Numbered from the stretch's first letter, positions 52,849 to 61,498 are shown. The stretch is DNA of 64,000 nt from JANQJA01 sp965267485 (GCA_965267485.1 OZ254080.1:1674001-1738000), one strand, 5' to 3'. The notes: generated from the sequence alone by a model not told the origin. Made by a program: numbers and translations.

Positions 52849-54042
52849 TCAGCCTGCGGCCTGGTAGACCAGCCGCTTGAACTCGTGGCTGAACGGGTGC
52901 CAGAAGCCGGGCAGGCGTTGTGTGAAGATCAGCGCGGCAAGGTTTGCGCCAGGTGCGACCCACGTGTGCGTGCCGGCCATGCCGCCCCAGTGAAATTCAC
53001 CCACCGCGGATGCGGGTTCACCGTCCTGCGGGGCTGTCTTGAGTGCGACGCCGAGACCGAACACCGTGTCGGGCATCACCCAGTTGGGCAGCTTCACCTG
53101 CACGCCGTCGGCGAGCTGGTTCTGCTGCATCATCGCGACGGTCTCCGGTTTCAGGATCTGCGTGTCACCCAGCGTTCCATTGCCGATCAGCATCTGAATG
53201 AACGTCGTGTAGTCGTTGATGGTCGACACGAGCCCGCCGCCACCTGAGGTGAACGGCGTGTCGTCGATGTAGCTTGCATCCATCTCGGGCGGCACCGGAT
53301 TCAGCCCGCCCTTCATCGGGTCCATGGGATCAACGGGCAGGTAGTTGGTTGCCAGGCGATCACGTTTTTCCTGCGGCACGAAGAAACCGGTGTCGGTCAT
53401 GCCGAGCGGCGCAAAAATTCGGGCCTGCAGGAACTCCGCGAAGGTCTGCCCCGACCACACCTCAACGAGGCGCGCGAGAATGTCAGTCGAGAAGCTGTAT
53501 TGCCACCGTGAACCCGGCTGGTAGGCGAGGGGAAACCGGCTGAGCTTCGTCATGAGATCAGCGAGCGTACTGTTCGGGTCATTCACCGGCGCCGCGTTGT
53601 AGGCCGCATCGATGATCGGTGCCTCCATGATGAAGCCGTAGGAGAAGCCGGCGTTATGGCAGAAAACCTGGCGAACGGTGGGCGGCGAGGTGGCTGCCTC
53701 GGTCTCTTCGATGGAGGTCGCGCCGGGTTTCAGTACCTGCAGATCGGCGAACTCCGGTATGAACTTTGCGAGCGGATCGTCGAGATCGTATTTGCCGTCC
53801 TCGAGCAGGCAGAGTGCGGCCACCGAAGTGATGATCTTGGTATTCGAGTAGATGCGAAAGATCGTATCCATTTCGATCGGCTGCTGGTTCTCGATGTTGG
53901 CGTAACCCCAGCAATGCTGATCGACGATCTCACCGTCCTTGAGGATGACGGCGTTGGCTCCGGCGAGCAGATTGTCGTCGATGTAGCGCTGCATGGCAGC
54001 GTGCACCGGCTTGAAATCGTAGGTGTTGGCGAGCGTGTTGAT
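52849..54042 (-). CDS. Serine hydrolase, beta-lactamase family, with apparent ATC start
   Basis: A class C beta-lactamase-like esterase/peptidase. The Ser-x-x-Lys motif lies in IYSNTKIITSVAALCLLEDG (SNTK) and the Tyr motif in WQYSFSTDILARLVEVW (YSF). A C-terminal HWGGMAGTHTWVAP is the KTG-box equivalent. Members hydrolyse esters or D-amino acid amides. The first canonical start codon is GTG at 54006, with no ribosome binding site. A perfect AAGGAGGG (54058-54051) is followed after 8 bases by ATC (54042-54040) in frame, giving 12 more residues (INTLANTYDFKP). ATC is therefore preferred here (397 residues). Confidence 0.85.
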   Translation of the reverse strand: MNTLANTYDFKPVHAAMQRYIDDNLLAGANAVILKDGEIVDQHCWGYANIENQQPIEMDTIFRIYSNTKIITSVAALCLLEDGKYDLDDPLAKFIPEFADLQVLKPGATSIEETEAATSPPTVRQVFCHNAGFSYGFIMEAPIIDAAYNAAPVNDPNSTLADLMTKLSRFPLAYQPGSRWQYSFSTDILARLVEVWSGQTFAEFLQARIFAPLGMTDTGFFVPQEKRDRLATNYLPVDPMDPMKGGLNPVPPEMDASYIDDTPFTSGGGGLVSTINDYTTFIQMLIGNGTLGDTQILKPETVAMMQQNQLADGVQVKLPNWVMPDTVFGLGVALKTAPQDGEPASAVGEFHWGGMAGTHTWVAPGANLAALIFTQRLPGFWHPFSHEFKRLVYQAAG

Positions 54043-54073
54043 GGCGGTATCCCTCCTTGTGGTTGCAAGGGAC

Positions 54074-55876
54074 TTACGCGGTGTCTCCGGTCAGCTCATC
54101 GTAGCTCTTGTTTCGATCTTCGCGCAGTCCCGTCACGACAGAGGCTAGCACGTTCTCAAACTCTGCGCCGGTATCGAGGATCTCGCTGTTTTCGGTGATG
54201 ATCATGCCGGCAAGCTGGCTGCCGGTGAACTCCGCGACCTTGATGCCGGCGCGGTTGGCAAAGATGTACTTGTCATTGCCGGGGATGATCGCCACCAGCC
54301 GGCAGGGCGTCAGCGTGCCTTCCATGAGCGGGAGCTTCACCCACGCCTCGACCTTGAGGGCCCGCACCGCTTCTTCGGCAGCCTGGCGCTTGCGGTCGGC
54401 CTTCTCGCGAAGAATCCGTGCGCGTTCCTGTTTTTCGGCAGCAAGGCGCTTGTGCTGTTCGAGTGCCTTGACGAGTGACGCCTTGCGCTTCGCGAGATAT
54501 TCCTGTGAAACCTGTTTGCGCTCGGTGACTTCCTCGATTTCGATCTCGCGCTTCTTCTGCTGCTGGATACCCTGGATCGCAATCAGCAGGTGCGTGCGGA
54601 TCACCTCGTGAGAGCCCGCCCGCGGGTTGAGCGGCCGCACAGTTTTGGTCTCGAGAAAGCCTGCCAGCTCCGAGTAGGTCATGTGCAGCGCCTTGCGCCG
54701 GTTGTGGTTCGTGAAGAGCAGGCGCTCGGTGTCGCGCCAGTTGAGGATGAGGCGAATGCGGGCGACCTTTTCCTTCGATTCCTCCTTGTCATCGTAGAGG
54801 AACCACTGCCCTTCCTTGTATTGCTCGATCTGGCGGAGCATCCGGCGATCGACCTCGCTGTCGAAGCCGGCAACGGAGGCATCGGTTTCGAGGAGTTCGA
54901 AATCGCAGGGATCGGACGGGGTGCCGGCGCGGATGTTCTCGTACTCGCCTTCGACATCCGCCATACACGATTCGAAGGGAGTGGTATCGAACGAAAGCTG
55001 GCTGCAGAAGTCCTGCACCTGCGCCGGCAGGGCGCTCATGACCTCCTCGTGCTTTGCGGTGTCGTCCTGCGCCTGCAGTGACCAGACGAGACGCTCGGTG
55101 ATTTTCGAGGCCCGTTTCCACTCGGGCGACCGTTGCCCGTAGGTGACGAACACCGCCTGCAGGAACTCGTACCAGGATCCCTGCAGCATGAAGATGATGA
55201 ACAGCGGCAGCGGCTTGTTCGACATGTTCTGGTTGAGTAACTCTGCGGCGTAGTAGCGACCCTTGAGCCCCATCAGTTCGCCGAGTTCCGAGTCGCAGAG
55301 GCGGCGCTCCATCTTTTCCCAGATGGGAGTCTCTTTGGCGAACAGGGTGTTGAGTACGCCCTGGCACTCCTCGATCGTGGATCGATCCTTGATCAGCATG
55401 CGCATGGGGTCTTCGATCTTGTCCATGAACTGATCGCCAAGGATGCCGAGGTCTTCGCTCCAGCCGACGCAGTTCGTCATCAGCGTATCGATGAGCGTCA
55501 GGATCGGCTGGCGCCTGGTGATGGCACGGGCACCTTGCTCGATCGCGATGATGGCGATGTACGGGCCGAGCGCGCGAACGTAGGCCTCGATCTTGAAGTC
55601 GAGGTCAGTTTGCCTGAGTACCTGGGTGATCGCGTCATCGACAAACGCAATCAACGCGTGATCCTCAGGCTGGAAGCTCACGCCGCGGTGATGCTTCTGG
55701 ATCTGCACGTGTACCGGGTCGACGTTGTCTTCAGTCGCGAGCGAAGGCAACTGCCGCAGGAGTTCGATGAGCCCCTTGCCTTCAACAAGCCGGCCCGTCG
55801 GCTTCGGCGGCGTGTAGAAGCCCTTGAGGGCGGCCGTGATGTTCTCCGGCTTGATGTTGTCGAGGGTGTCGACCAT
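54074..55876 (-). CDS. DUF1631 family protein
   Basis: A 600-residue cytoplasmic protein. It is predominantly helical, with a long charged coiled coil at about 430-500 (KREIEIEEVTERKQVSQEYL, KLAAEKQERARILREKADRK-like). The end is PilZ-like: VKLPLMEGTLTPCRLVAIIP, then DKYIFANRAGIKVAEFTGSQ, which matches the conserved C-terminus of DUF1631 proteins. That barrel may bind c-di-GMP, but the RxxxR/DxSxxG signature of active PilZ is not evident. Role unknown. It is followed by the serine hydrolase gene 31 bases downstream. Confidence 0.75.
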   Translation of the reverse strand: MVDTLDNIKPENITAALKGFYTPPKPTGRLVEGKGLIELLRQLPSLATEDNVDPVHVQIQKHHRGVSFQPEDHALIAFVDDAITQVLRQTDLDFKIEAYVRALGPYIAIIAIEQGARAITRRQPILTLIDTLMTNCVGWSEDLGILGDQFMDKIEDPMRMLIKDRSTIEECQGVLNTLFAKETPIWEKMERRLCDSELGELMGLKGRYYAAELLNQNMSNKPLPLFIIFMLQGSWYEFLQAVFVTYGQRSPEWKRASKITERLVWSLQAQDDTAKHEEVMSALPAQVQDFCSQLSFDTTPFESCMADVEGEYENIRAGTPSDPCDFELLETDASVAGFDSEVDRRMLRQIEQYKEGQWFLYDDKEESKEKVARIRLILNWRDTERLLFTNHNRRKALHMTYSELAGFLETKTVRPLNPRAGSHEVIRTHLLIAIQGIQQQKKREIEIEEVTERKQVSQEYLAKRKASLVKALEQHKRLAAEKQERARILREKADRKRQAAEEAVRALKVEAWVKLPLMEGTLTPCRLVAIIPGNDKYIFANRAGIKVAEFTGSQLAGMIITENSEILDTGAEFENVLASVVTGLREDRNKSYDELTGDTA

Positions 55877-56075
55877 AGGTGGCTAACAGTCGGACTGAGG
55901 CACAGCCATCTTATCAGACGATCGTCGAATCTCCGTGAACCACATCACGTGGTCGAATTCGCCACTGGTTGGCCTCGTTGCCATCGGGATCGTCTCGTGA
56001 CACGAAAAAAGTCAATAAAAACAATAGCCTGAAAACTGGCACGGGCCGTGCTTCAGGTCAATCAGACAGAGAGTC
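55877..56075. other. Divergent promoter region
   Basis: A 199-base gap between the divergent DUF1631 and DUF454 genes. It includes a short palindrome CCACATCACGTGG and an A-rich stretch (AAAAAAGTCAATAAAAACAA) about 60 bases before the DUF454 start. I cannot define a clear promoter. Confidence 0.4.
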
Positions 56076-56432
56076 ATGTCGAGAGACGAAATGATCAAAA
56101 AGCTGGCTTCCAACCCCATGAAAATTGTTTACCTGGTCCTCGGTCTTGGGCTGTTGCTGCTGGGCGTGATCGGGCTGATCTTTCCGTTGATTCCCGGCGT
56201 GCTGTTTCTGGTCGCCGCGGTCTTCGTGCTCGGCAAGGCTTCCAGCCGCATCAAGGCCTGGAGCGCCTCATCGTCGACCTACACCGGCGTGGAACGCCGG
56301 GTCGCGCTGCTGGGCGGTGCGCGCCCATGGGATCGCGTCAAGCTTGGCTGCCTGATGGCGGCGGACGCGGTCGTGCGATCTGTCGACAGCGGCATTTCAA
56401 TGGTTCGAAGAACGTTGCAGCGAGCTCGTTAG
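56076..56432 (+). CDS. DUF454 (YbaN-like) inner-membrane protein
   Basis: A 118-residue protein with two membrane helices in the first 55 residues (YLVLGLGLLLLGVIGLIFPL and a following segment PGVLFLVAAVFVLGKAS) and a basic cytoplasmic tail. The pattern GLIFPLIPGVLFLVAA matches the DUF454 family. Function unknown. A strong intrinsic terminator follows. Confidence 0.8.
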   Translation: MSRDEMIKKLASNPMKIVYLVLGLGLLLLGVIGLIFPLIPGVLFLVAAVFVLGKASSRIKAWSASSSTYTGVERRVALLGGARPWDRVKLGCLMAADAVVRSVDSGISMVRRTLQRAR

Positions 56433-56448
56433 TACGGTCTTCCCTCTT

Positions 56449-56491
56449 GGCGGAGCGCCAGTCCTCCCGGACTGTCTCCGCCGATTTTTTT
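56449..56491 (+). terminator. Rho-independent terminator
   Basis: GGCGGAG (56449-56455) pairs with CTCCGCC (56476-56482), with an inner AGTC/GACT stem, followed by a run of seven T (56485-56491). It ends the DUF454 transcript 16 bases after the stop. It is the only textbook intrinsic terminator I find in the window. Confidence 0.9.
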
Positions 56492-56559
56492 CCTGTCGCT
56501 TGCCAGTCGCTGCCCGCGGTGGTGCAATCGAAGCGTCGAGGAAACCGGAGACTGGATGG

Positions 56560-57093
56560 ATGGAAGAGGGATTGCTCAAGAAGACGGGCAAGCCGCTGGC
56601 CCACTGGGTGAAGCTCGTGCGAGGCAAGGAGTTCGACAAGCACGGCGAGATCATCAAGTTCCTGAAGGCGGAACACGAGTTCACACATGGCTTCGCCAAC
56701 TTCGTGGCCCACAAGGCGAGGGAATCCGATGCGGGTTCGGCAACCGACAACGATCTCATTGCGGCACAGTACGAAAAGAAGCCAGACCTCAAGCCGATCT
56801 ATGACCTGCTCGCCATGAAAATTCAGGCGTTCGGTAAGGACGTCGAGGTTGCACCCAAGAAGTCGAGCGTGAGTTTTCGCGTCAAGCGCCAGTTCGCGCT
56901 GTTGCAACCGTCGACCAGATCCCGCCTCGACATCGGCCTCAAGTTCAACGACAGACCGGTCGCCGGACGTCTGGAGGCATCCGGCCCATTCGGCACAATG
57001 TGCACACACCGCATTCAGGTGACGGACATTGGCCAGGTCGACAAGGAACTCATCGATCTGATCCGGGAAGCCTACAAGGAAGCACGCGCCTGA
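56560..57093 (+). CDS. DUF4287/DUF5655 domain protein
   Basis: A 177-residue cytoplasmic protein. The N-terminal half matches DUF4287 (KKTGKPLAHWVKLVRGK, FLKAEHEFTHGFANFVAHKA). The C-terminal half matches DUF5655 (PIYDLLAMKIQAFGKDVEVA, KKSSVSFRVKRQFALLQP, DRPVAGRLEASGPF, THRIQVTDIGQVDKEL). DUF5655 resembles an AraC-effector/SRPBCC-like binding fold used in small-molecule sensing. ATG 56560 is chosen from the DUF4287 boundary and GGAG (56547-56550); the open frame extends 20 codons upstream. It is 20 bases upstream of an esterase gene. Confidence 0.82.
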   Translation: MEEGLLKKTGKPLAHWVKLVRGKEFDKHGEIIKFLKAEHEFTHGFANFVAHKARESDAGSATDNDLIAAQYEKKPDLKPIYDLLAMKIQAFGKDVEVAPKKSSVSFRVKRQFALLQPSTRSRLDIGLKFNDRPVAGRLEASGPFGTMCTHRIQVTDIGQVDKELIDLIREAYKEARA

Positions 57094-57113
57094 AGTTTTG
57101 ATATGCTCGGCAA

Positions 57114-58139
57114 ATGCCGAACCACAACTTCAAGCCGCCTGCCGGGCGCATCGAGACGATCTCGATTGATTCAACAGCCCTCACCAATAACGTGCTGGGT
57201 GATCCGACCGAACGTACCGTTGCCGTTTACCTGCCGCCGGGATATGACGACGGGAACGACGACTACCCGCTTCTCGTCGACATCGTCGGATTCACCGGCA
57301 GTGGTCTTGCCCACGTTGGCTGGAAGGCCTTCGCCGAAAGCGTACCGCAGCGCGTCGACCGACTGATTGCCGAGGGCCGGATGGGCCCGGTGATTGTCGC
57401 GCTGCCCGACTGCTTTACGAGCCTTGGCGGCAATCAGTACGTCAACTCATCGGCGATGGGCAACTGGGCAGACTTTCTCATTGACGAAATGGTCCCTGCG
57501 CTGGAGGAGCGCTATCGCGTTCGGGCCGGGGCGAAACACCGTGGCCTGTTCGGCAAGTCGAGCGGGGGCTATGGCGCGATTGTGCACGGCATGGTGCATG
57601 GTGAGCACTGGGGCGCAGTCGCCTGCCACTCCGGCGATATGGCATTCGAACTCTGTTACCTCGGTGACTTCCCGAAGACGCTCATGCACCTCGCGCGCTT
57701 TGATGGCAGCCCGGGCAAGTTTGTCGACCATGTGAAGCAGCGCCAGAAGATGAACGGGGCTGACTTCCATCACCTCATGCTGCTCGCGATGGCGGCGACG
57801 TACGATCCTGACCCGAACATGCCCTACGGCATTCAGCTGCCGGTCACGGTAGATACGTGTGAAGTGATCGAGGAACGCTGGGAGCGATGGCTGGCCTGGG
57901 ACCCGGTGGTGATCGTCGACCGGGAGGACGTGCTCGCCAGCCTGAAGGGGTTACGCGGGATCTATATCGACTGCGGCAGCGCCGATCAGTACAACCTCGT
58001 GTTCGGTGCGCGACGCCTGCACGCGAAGCTCGATGCGCATGGCGTCGTACACGAGTACCAGGAGTTCGATGACAACCATTCCAGCGTTGATTACCGGATG
58101 GACATCTCGCTCCCCTGGCTGTTTGATCGCATCGCCTAG
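57114..58139 (+). CDS. Esterase of the alpha/beta fold (esterase D / Fes-like)
   Basis: A 341-residue hydrolase: ERTVAVYLPPGYDDG at the N-terminus is the putative-esterase signature; nucleophile Ser in GLFGKSSGGYGAIVHG; acid/His candidates in IDCGSADQYN and FDDNHSSVDYRM. Likely hydrolyses carboxyl esters or thioesters in the cytoplasm. The TAG stop shares CTAG (58136-58139) with the convergent monooxygenase gene. Confidence 0.88.
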   Translation: MPNHNFKPPAGRIETISIDSTALTNNVLGDPTERTVAVYLPPGYDDGNDDYPLLVDIVGFTGSGLAHVGWKAFAESVPQRVDRLIAEGRMGPVIVALPDCFTSLGGNQYVNSSAMGNWADFLIDEMVPALEERYRVRAGAKHRGLFGKSSGGYGAIVHGMVHGEHWGAVACHSGDMAFELCYLGDFPKTLMHLARFDGSPGKFVDHVKQRQKMNGADFHHLMLLAMAATYDPDPNMPYGIQLPVTVDTCEVIEERWERWLAWDPVVIVDREDVLASLKGLRGIYIDCGSADQYNLVFGARRLHAKLDAHGVVHEYQEFDDNHSSVDYRMDISLPWLFDRIA

Positions 58140-58426
58140 GAGATCGACTCGAGGCGCGTGATTTCCGGACGACCGCCCATGACGGCACCGAGCTTGCCGC
58201 CGATCTGCTTGAAGTGATCGGAACTGCTGTGGGCCTCTACCGCCGCCTGGTCGACGTACTGCTCGAGCACGATGTACTCGTTGGCATTGTCGGTCCGGTT
58301 GCAGGAGTAGAAGACATTGCCCGGCTCGTTGGCGCGCACGGCGGCCTCGAGTTCCTTGAAGATGGCCTCGAACTCTTCGTTCTTGCCTTCCTGGATGGGG
58401 ATCTTCGCAATGAGTGAAATAGCCAT
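58136..58426 (-). CDS. Antibiotic biosynthesis monooxygenase (ABM) domain protein
   Basis: A 96-residue ferredoxin-like fold protein. MAISLIAKIPIQEGKNEEFE at the N-terminus, ANEPGNVFYSCNRTDNANEY and QYVDQAAVEAHSSSDHFK are typical of ABM/YgiN-type enzymes that oxidise quinols or small aromatics without cofactor. The start at 58426 is chosen because the upstream open frame is unrelated to the family. Divergent from the epoxide-hydrolase-like gene. Confidence 0.88.
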   Translation of the reverse strand: MAISLIAKIPIQEGKNEEFEAIFKELEAAVRANEPGNVFYSCNRTDNANEYIVLEQYVDQAAVEAHSSSDHFKQIGGKLGAVMGGRPEITRLESIS

Positions 58427-58512
58427 GACGTGGCTCCGGTTGATGGTTGAGGCGATCATTGTCGGCATCGGCCGCGCCCAATGCAAACCGTTTGCAGAAC
58501 AGAGGACAAGAG

Positions 58513-59484
58513 ATGATTGAGTTTCCCGAAGCCCGGATGATCGAAACCAACGGCGTGGAACTCGCCGTGCACGAGGCAGGGCAGGGCGGAATTCCCGTGC
58601 TGCTGTGCCACGGCTGGCCGGAACTCGCCTACAGCTGGCGCTATCAGGTGCCGGCGCTGGTGGCTGCGGGCTACCACGTGATTGCACCGGATCAGCGCGG
58701 ATATGGTGAGTCGAGCAAACCCGGCAATGCCGAAGCGTACGACTGCCATCAACTCACGGCGGATCTCTGCGGATTACTGGACGCCATGGGCATCGACAAG
58801 GCAATCCATGTCGGGCACGACTGGGGCGCGATTGTAGTGTGGCATCAGGCGCTGCTGCACCCGGAGCGGGTGTTGGGTGTCGCCAACCTGTCAGTACCGT
58901 TCCGACCGCGCGAGCAGGCAGACCCGGTAGCGTTCTGGGAGCAGATGCTTGGGCAGGATTTTTACATTGTTCATTTCAATCGCCAGCCCGGCGTGGCTGC
59001 GGCGGCGTTTGATGCCAACGTCGACCGGTTTCTCAGGAACATGTACCGCACGAAGCAGTGGCTGGACGCGCCCGCCGACGGCGCGCAACCCGCCGGTGGC
59101 TCGATTGTCGACTACGCCATGCGTGAGCCGACGAGCGGTGAACTCATGATGAGCGAGGCTGAGCTCAAGGTATTCGTCGACACCTTCGAGCGAAACGGCT
59201 TCACCTCGCCCTGTGCCTGGTATCGAAATTTCACGCGCAACTGGGAAACCACGGCCGATGTCGAGCAGAAGGTGCGCCAGCCTGCGCTCATGATTTACGG
59301 CCGCTATGATATGGTGCCGCAGACGGACATGACGGGTTATGTGGACGATCTGGAAATCCACGAAGTGGAATGCGGGCACTGGATTCAGCAGGAACTGCCG
59401 GAGGAGACCAACCGGATTCTGCTCGACTGGCTCGACCGGCGAATGAAGCCGCTGTCGGCGACAGGATTGACCTTCAATGACTGA
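58513..59484 (+). CDS. Alpha/beta hydrolase, epoxide-hydrolase-like
   Basis: A 323-residue hydrolase. HGWPELAYSWRYQ is the oxyanion-hole motif of epoxide hydrolases, and the nucleophile is Asp in HVGHDWGAIVVW, as in epoxide hydrolases rather than esterases. The cap has candidate tyrosines, and the His is in EVECGHWIQQELPEE. It probably opens epoxides to diols or dehalogenates; substrate unknown. Start 58513 follows GAGG. The LON-domain gene overlaps its last 8 bases. Confidence 0.92.
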   Translation: MIEFPEARMIETNGVELAVHEAGQGGIPVLLCHGWPELAYSWRYQVPALVAAGYHVIAPDQRGYGESSKPGNAEAYDCHQLTADLCGLLDAMGIDKAIHVGHDWGAIVVWHQALLHPERVLGVANLSVPFRPREQADPVAFWEQMLGQDFYIVHFNRQPGVAAAAFDANVDRFLRNMYRTKQWLDAPADGAQPAGGSIVDYAMREPTSGELMMSEAELKVFVDTFERNGFTSPCAWYRNFTRNWETTADVEQKVRQPALMIYGRYDMVPQTDMTGYVDDLEIHEVECGHWIQQELPEETNRILLDWLDRRMKPLSATGLTFND

Positions 59485-60127
59485 GCAGGAAATCGCACTC
59501 TTTCCCATACCGCAGCTCGTGGCCTTTCCGGGTACCACGGTGCCGTTGCACGTGTTCGAGCCGCGCTATCGGCAGATGGTTCACGACGCCGTGCGTGACC
59601 AGCGCATGATCGGTGTGTGTCATACGCGCAAGCAGATCAATCCGGGCAAGGGCGGCGACACGCTGACCGAGGCACTGTCGAACAATCAGGCGACGTACCA
59701 GCCCTACGAGGTGTTCTCTGCCGGCAACGTGGAGATTGTCGAGACGACGCCGGATGGGCGCATCCACGCGAACATCCATATCGTCGACCGCTTCCAGATC
59801 GAGCGGGAAGTGCAGACGCTGCCCTACCGGATTGTCGAAGCCTCGGTGGTCGACGACGAGGAACCGGAATCGGATGAGACACTGTTGTTGCAGGATCGTG
59901 TCAACAAGCTGCTGCTTGGCATTATCGGCACCCAGAATCCGCGCGCGGCTGAGATGCTGGAGTCACCGGACTGGCTTGACCAGTCGCCGGCCGAGTTGAG
60001 CTACCACATCTTCCAGTTTCTGCGCTTCGACCCGGATCTCATGCAGGAGATCCTCGAGATGCGAAGTGCGCGCGAACGCCTCGAACTGATCCACACGATC
60101 CTGAGCCAGGCAACCCCCTCGTCCTGA
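59477..60127 (+). CDS. LON substrate-binding (PUA-like) domain protein
   Basis: A 216-residue protein with only the N-terminal LON domain: ALFPIPQLVAFPGTTVPLHV, FEPRYRQMVHDAV and the GNVEIVETTPDGRIHANIHI strand set, followed by a helical C-terminal half (LSYHIFQFLRFDPDLMQEIL). It lacks the AAA and protease domains of Lon. Role unknown, perhaps in protein recognition. It overlaps the upstream gene by 8 bases. Its stop codon lies within intergenic repeat copy 3. Confidence 0.9.
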   Translation: MTEQEIALFPIPQLVAFPGTTVPLHVFEPRYRQMVHDAVRDQRMIGVCHTRKQINPGKGGDTLTEALSNNQATYQPYEVFSAGNVEIVETTPDGRIHANIHIVDRFQIEREVQTLPYRIVEASVVDDEEPESDETLLLQDRVNKLLLGIIGTQNPRAAEMLESPDWLDQSPAELSYHIFQFLRFDPDLMQEILEMRSARERLELIHTILSQATPSS

Positions 60128-60136
60128 AGCATTCGC
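60117..60136. repeat. Intergenic repeat copy 3 overlapping a stop codon
   Basis: CCTCGTCCTGAAGCATTCGC differs from the copy at 38115 at one base in 20. The TGA inside it (60125-60127) is the stop of the LON-domain gene. Confidence 0.6.
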
Positions 60137-60142
60137 ACACGC

Positions 60143-60164
60143 GGTACGAGCCTCAGCACGAGGG
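60143..60164. repeat. Second intergenic repeat type, shortened copy b
   Basis: GGTACGAGCCTCAGCACGAGGG joins the two ends of the element seen at 38187 and 61446, without their middle. It sits just before the stop of the DUF3820 gene. Confidence 0.5.
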
Positions 60165-60165
60165 C

Positions 60166-60384
60166 TCACTCGTCATCCTTGAGCGGCCGAATCAGCCCCT
60201 CGAGCCCGTTGATCTTGATTTCGAGTGTGATTTGCATCAGTTCTCCCAGCTTGCCGTTCGGAAAGCCGCGATCCACGAACCACAGCAGGTACTCCTCCGG
60301 CAGGTCGACGAGCGGCGTCCCCTTGAAGCGGCCAAACGGCATCTTCGTGTTCGCGATCCGGGGCAGGTCGTCCTGATTGATCAT
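60166..60384 (-). CDS. DUF3820 family protein
   Basis: A 72-residue protein with the DUF3820 core: KMPFGRFKGTPLVDLPEEYL followed by LWFVDRGFPNGKLGELMQ. The family is cytoplasmic and of unknown function, sometimes annotated as quorum-sensing-regulated virulence factor-like or linked to nuclease genes. It is divergent from efpL with a 54-base gap. Confidence 0.88.
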   Translation of the reverse strand: MINQDDLPRIANTKMPFGRFKGTPLVDLPEEYLLWFVDRGFPNGKLGELMQITLEIKINGLEGLIRPLKDDE

Positions 60385-60438
60385 GAATTCGAATACAATG
60401 GGCGGGAGTCCTGAAGTCTATAAGAGTCTGACGTTGAC

Positions 60439-61005
60439 ATGCCAAAAGCCAGTGACCTGAAGCGCGGCGCGGTCGTCGAAATCGATGGCGCGCCCCACAT
60501 CGTCGTGAATTTCGAGGCCAAGAGCCCGTCGGCCCGGGGTGCCGCGACCCTCTACAAGGTACGTTTCAATAACCTGCTCAACGGGCAGAAACTCGACGAA
60601 TCCTACAAGGGCGACGTCATGCTGCCGGACGCCGACTGCGAGCGGGTCAGCGTGCAGTACTCCTACAACGACGGCACCTATTTTGTGTTCATGAACACAG
60701 ATGACTTCTCGCAGTACAACCTCGCGCCCGAGGCGCTGGAGGGCCAGCTCGACTACCTGCAGGAGGGCCTCGAGGGCATTACCGCATTGCTGGTCGATGG
60801 CAACATCGTGGCGATCGACCTGCCGCAGTCGGTGATCATGGAGATCACAGAATGCGCCCCGGCCATCAAGGGCGCGACCGCATCCGCCCGGCGCAAGCCG
60901 GCGACAATGGCCTCGGGTCTCACGGTTCAGGTGCCGGAGTACATCGAGCAGGGTGAGCGCATCAAGGTGAACACCACCAACGGCGAGTTCATGTCGCGCG
61001 CCTGA
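60439..61005 (+). CDS. efpL: Elongation factor P-like protein EfpL (YeiP)
   Basis: A 188-residue three-domain EF-P paralogue that helps ribosomes pass proline-rich and related stall sequences. The tip loop reads SPSARGAATLYKVRF with Arg33, the pattern of EfpL/YeiP rather than EF-P (which has a modified Lys or rhamnosylated Arg in a different loop). The C-terminal OB domain carries ECAPAIKGATASARRKPATM. The downstream arfB gene overlaps by one base, so two translation-rescue factors are co-expressed. Confidence 0.93.
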   Translation: MPKASDLKRGAVVEIDGAPHIVVNFEAKSPSARGAATLYKVRFNNLLNGQKLDESYKGDVMLPDADCERVSVQYSYNDGTYFVFMNTDDFSQYNLAPEALEGQLDYLQEGLEGITALLVDGNIVAIDLPQSVIMEITECAPAIKGATASARRKPATMASGLTVQVPEYIEQGERIKVNTTNGEFMSRA

Positions 61006-61412
61006 TGCCTTTTACCGTTGCCGACATTCCTGAGAGCGAAATCGAACTGACCGCCATACGTGCGTCCGGCCCGGGTGGCCAGAACGTCAATAAGGTCTCG
61101 ACGGCAATTCACCTGCGCCTCGATATCCGCGCGTCGTCCCTGCCTGAGTCGATCAAGACGCGGCTGCTGTCAATGAGAGACCGCCGCATCTCGAGCGAAG
61201 GGTTTGTGGTGATCAAGGCGCAGCAATCCCGGAGCCAGGAATCCAATCGCGAAGACGCATTGAAGCGGCTCGACGAACTGCTGGCAAAGGCGCAGGTCAG
61301 GAAGAAGGCGCGAAAGAAGACGAAGCCGTCAAAGTCGTCGGTGAAGCGCAGGCTTGATAGCAAGGGCAAGCGCGGAGAAACGAAAGCGCTGCGGAAGAAG
61401 CCCGATTTCTAG
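61005..61412 (+). CDS. arfB: Alternative ribosome-rescue factor ArfB
   Basis: A 135-residue peptidyl-tRNA hydrolase that releases peptides from stalled ribosomes. The release-factor GGQ loop is IRASGPGGQNVNKVSTAIHL, and the C-terminal tail is highly basic (KKARKKTKPSKSSVKRR, KGKRGETKALRKK), as required to enter the empty mRNA channel. It lacks the codon-recognition domain of release factors, which separates it from PrfA/PrfB. ATG overlaps the efpL stop by one base. Confidence 0.94.
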   Translation: MPFTVADIPESEIELTAIRASGPGGQNVNKVSTAIHLRLDIRASSLPESIKTRLLSMRDRRISSEGFVVIKAQQSRSQESNREDALKRLDELLAKAQVRKKARKKTKPSKSSVKRRLDSKGKRGETKALRKKPDF

Positions 61413-61445
61413 TTGATCCTCGTCATTGGCATCGCAAAGCGCTGG

Positions 61446-61486
61446 GGTACTTCGGCGCGTGCTGCGCGCGTGGCTCAGCACGAGGG
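61446..61486. repeat. Second intergenic repeat type, copy c
   Basis: Blocks GGTACTTCGGCGCGTGC and GGCTCAGCACGAGGG match the copy at 38187 with few changes. It lies between the convergent arfB and TonB receptor genes. Confidence 0.55.
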
Positions 61487-61498
61487 GGTGCCCTCGTA

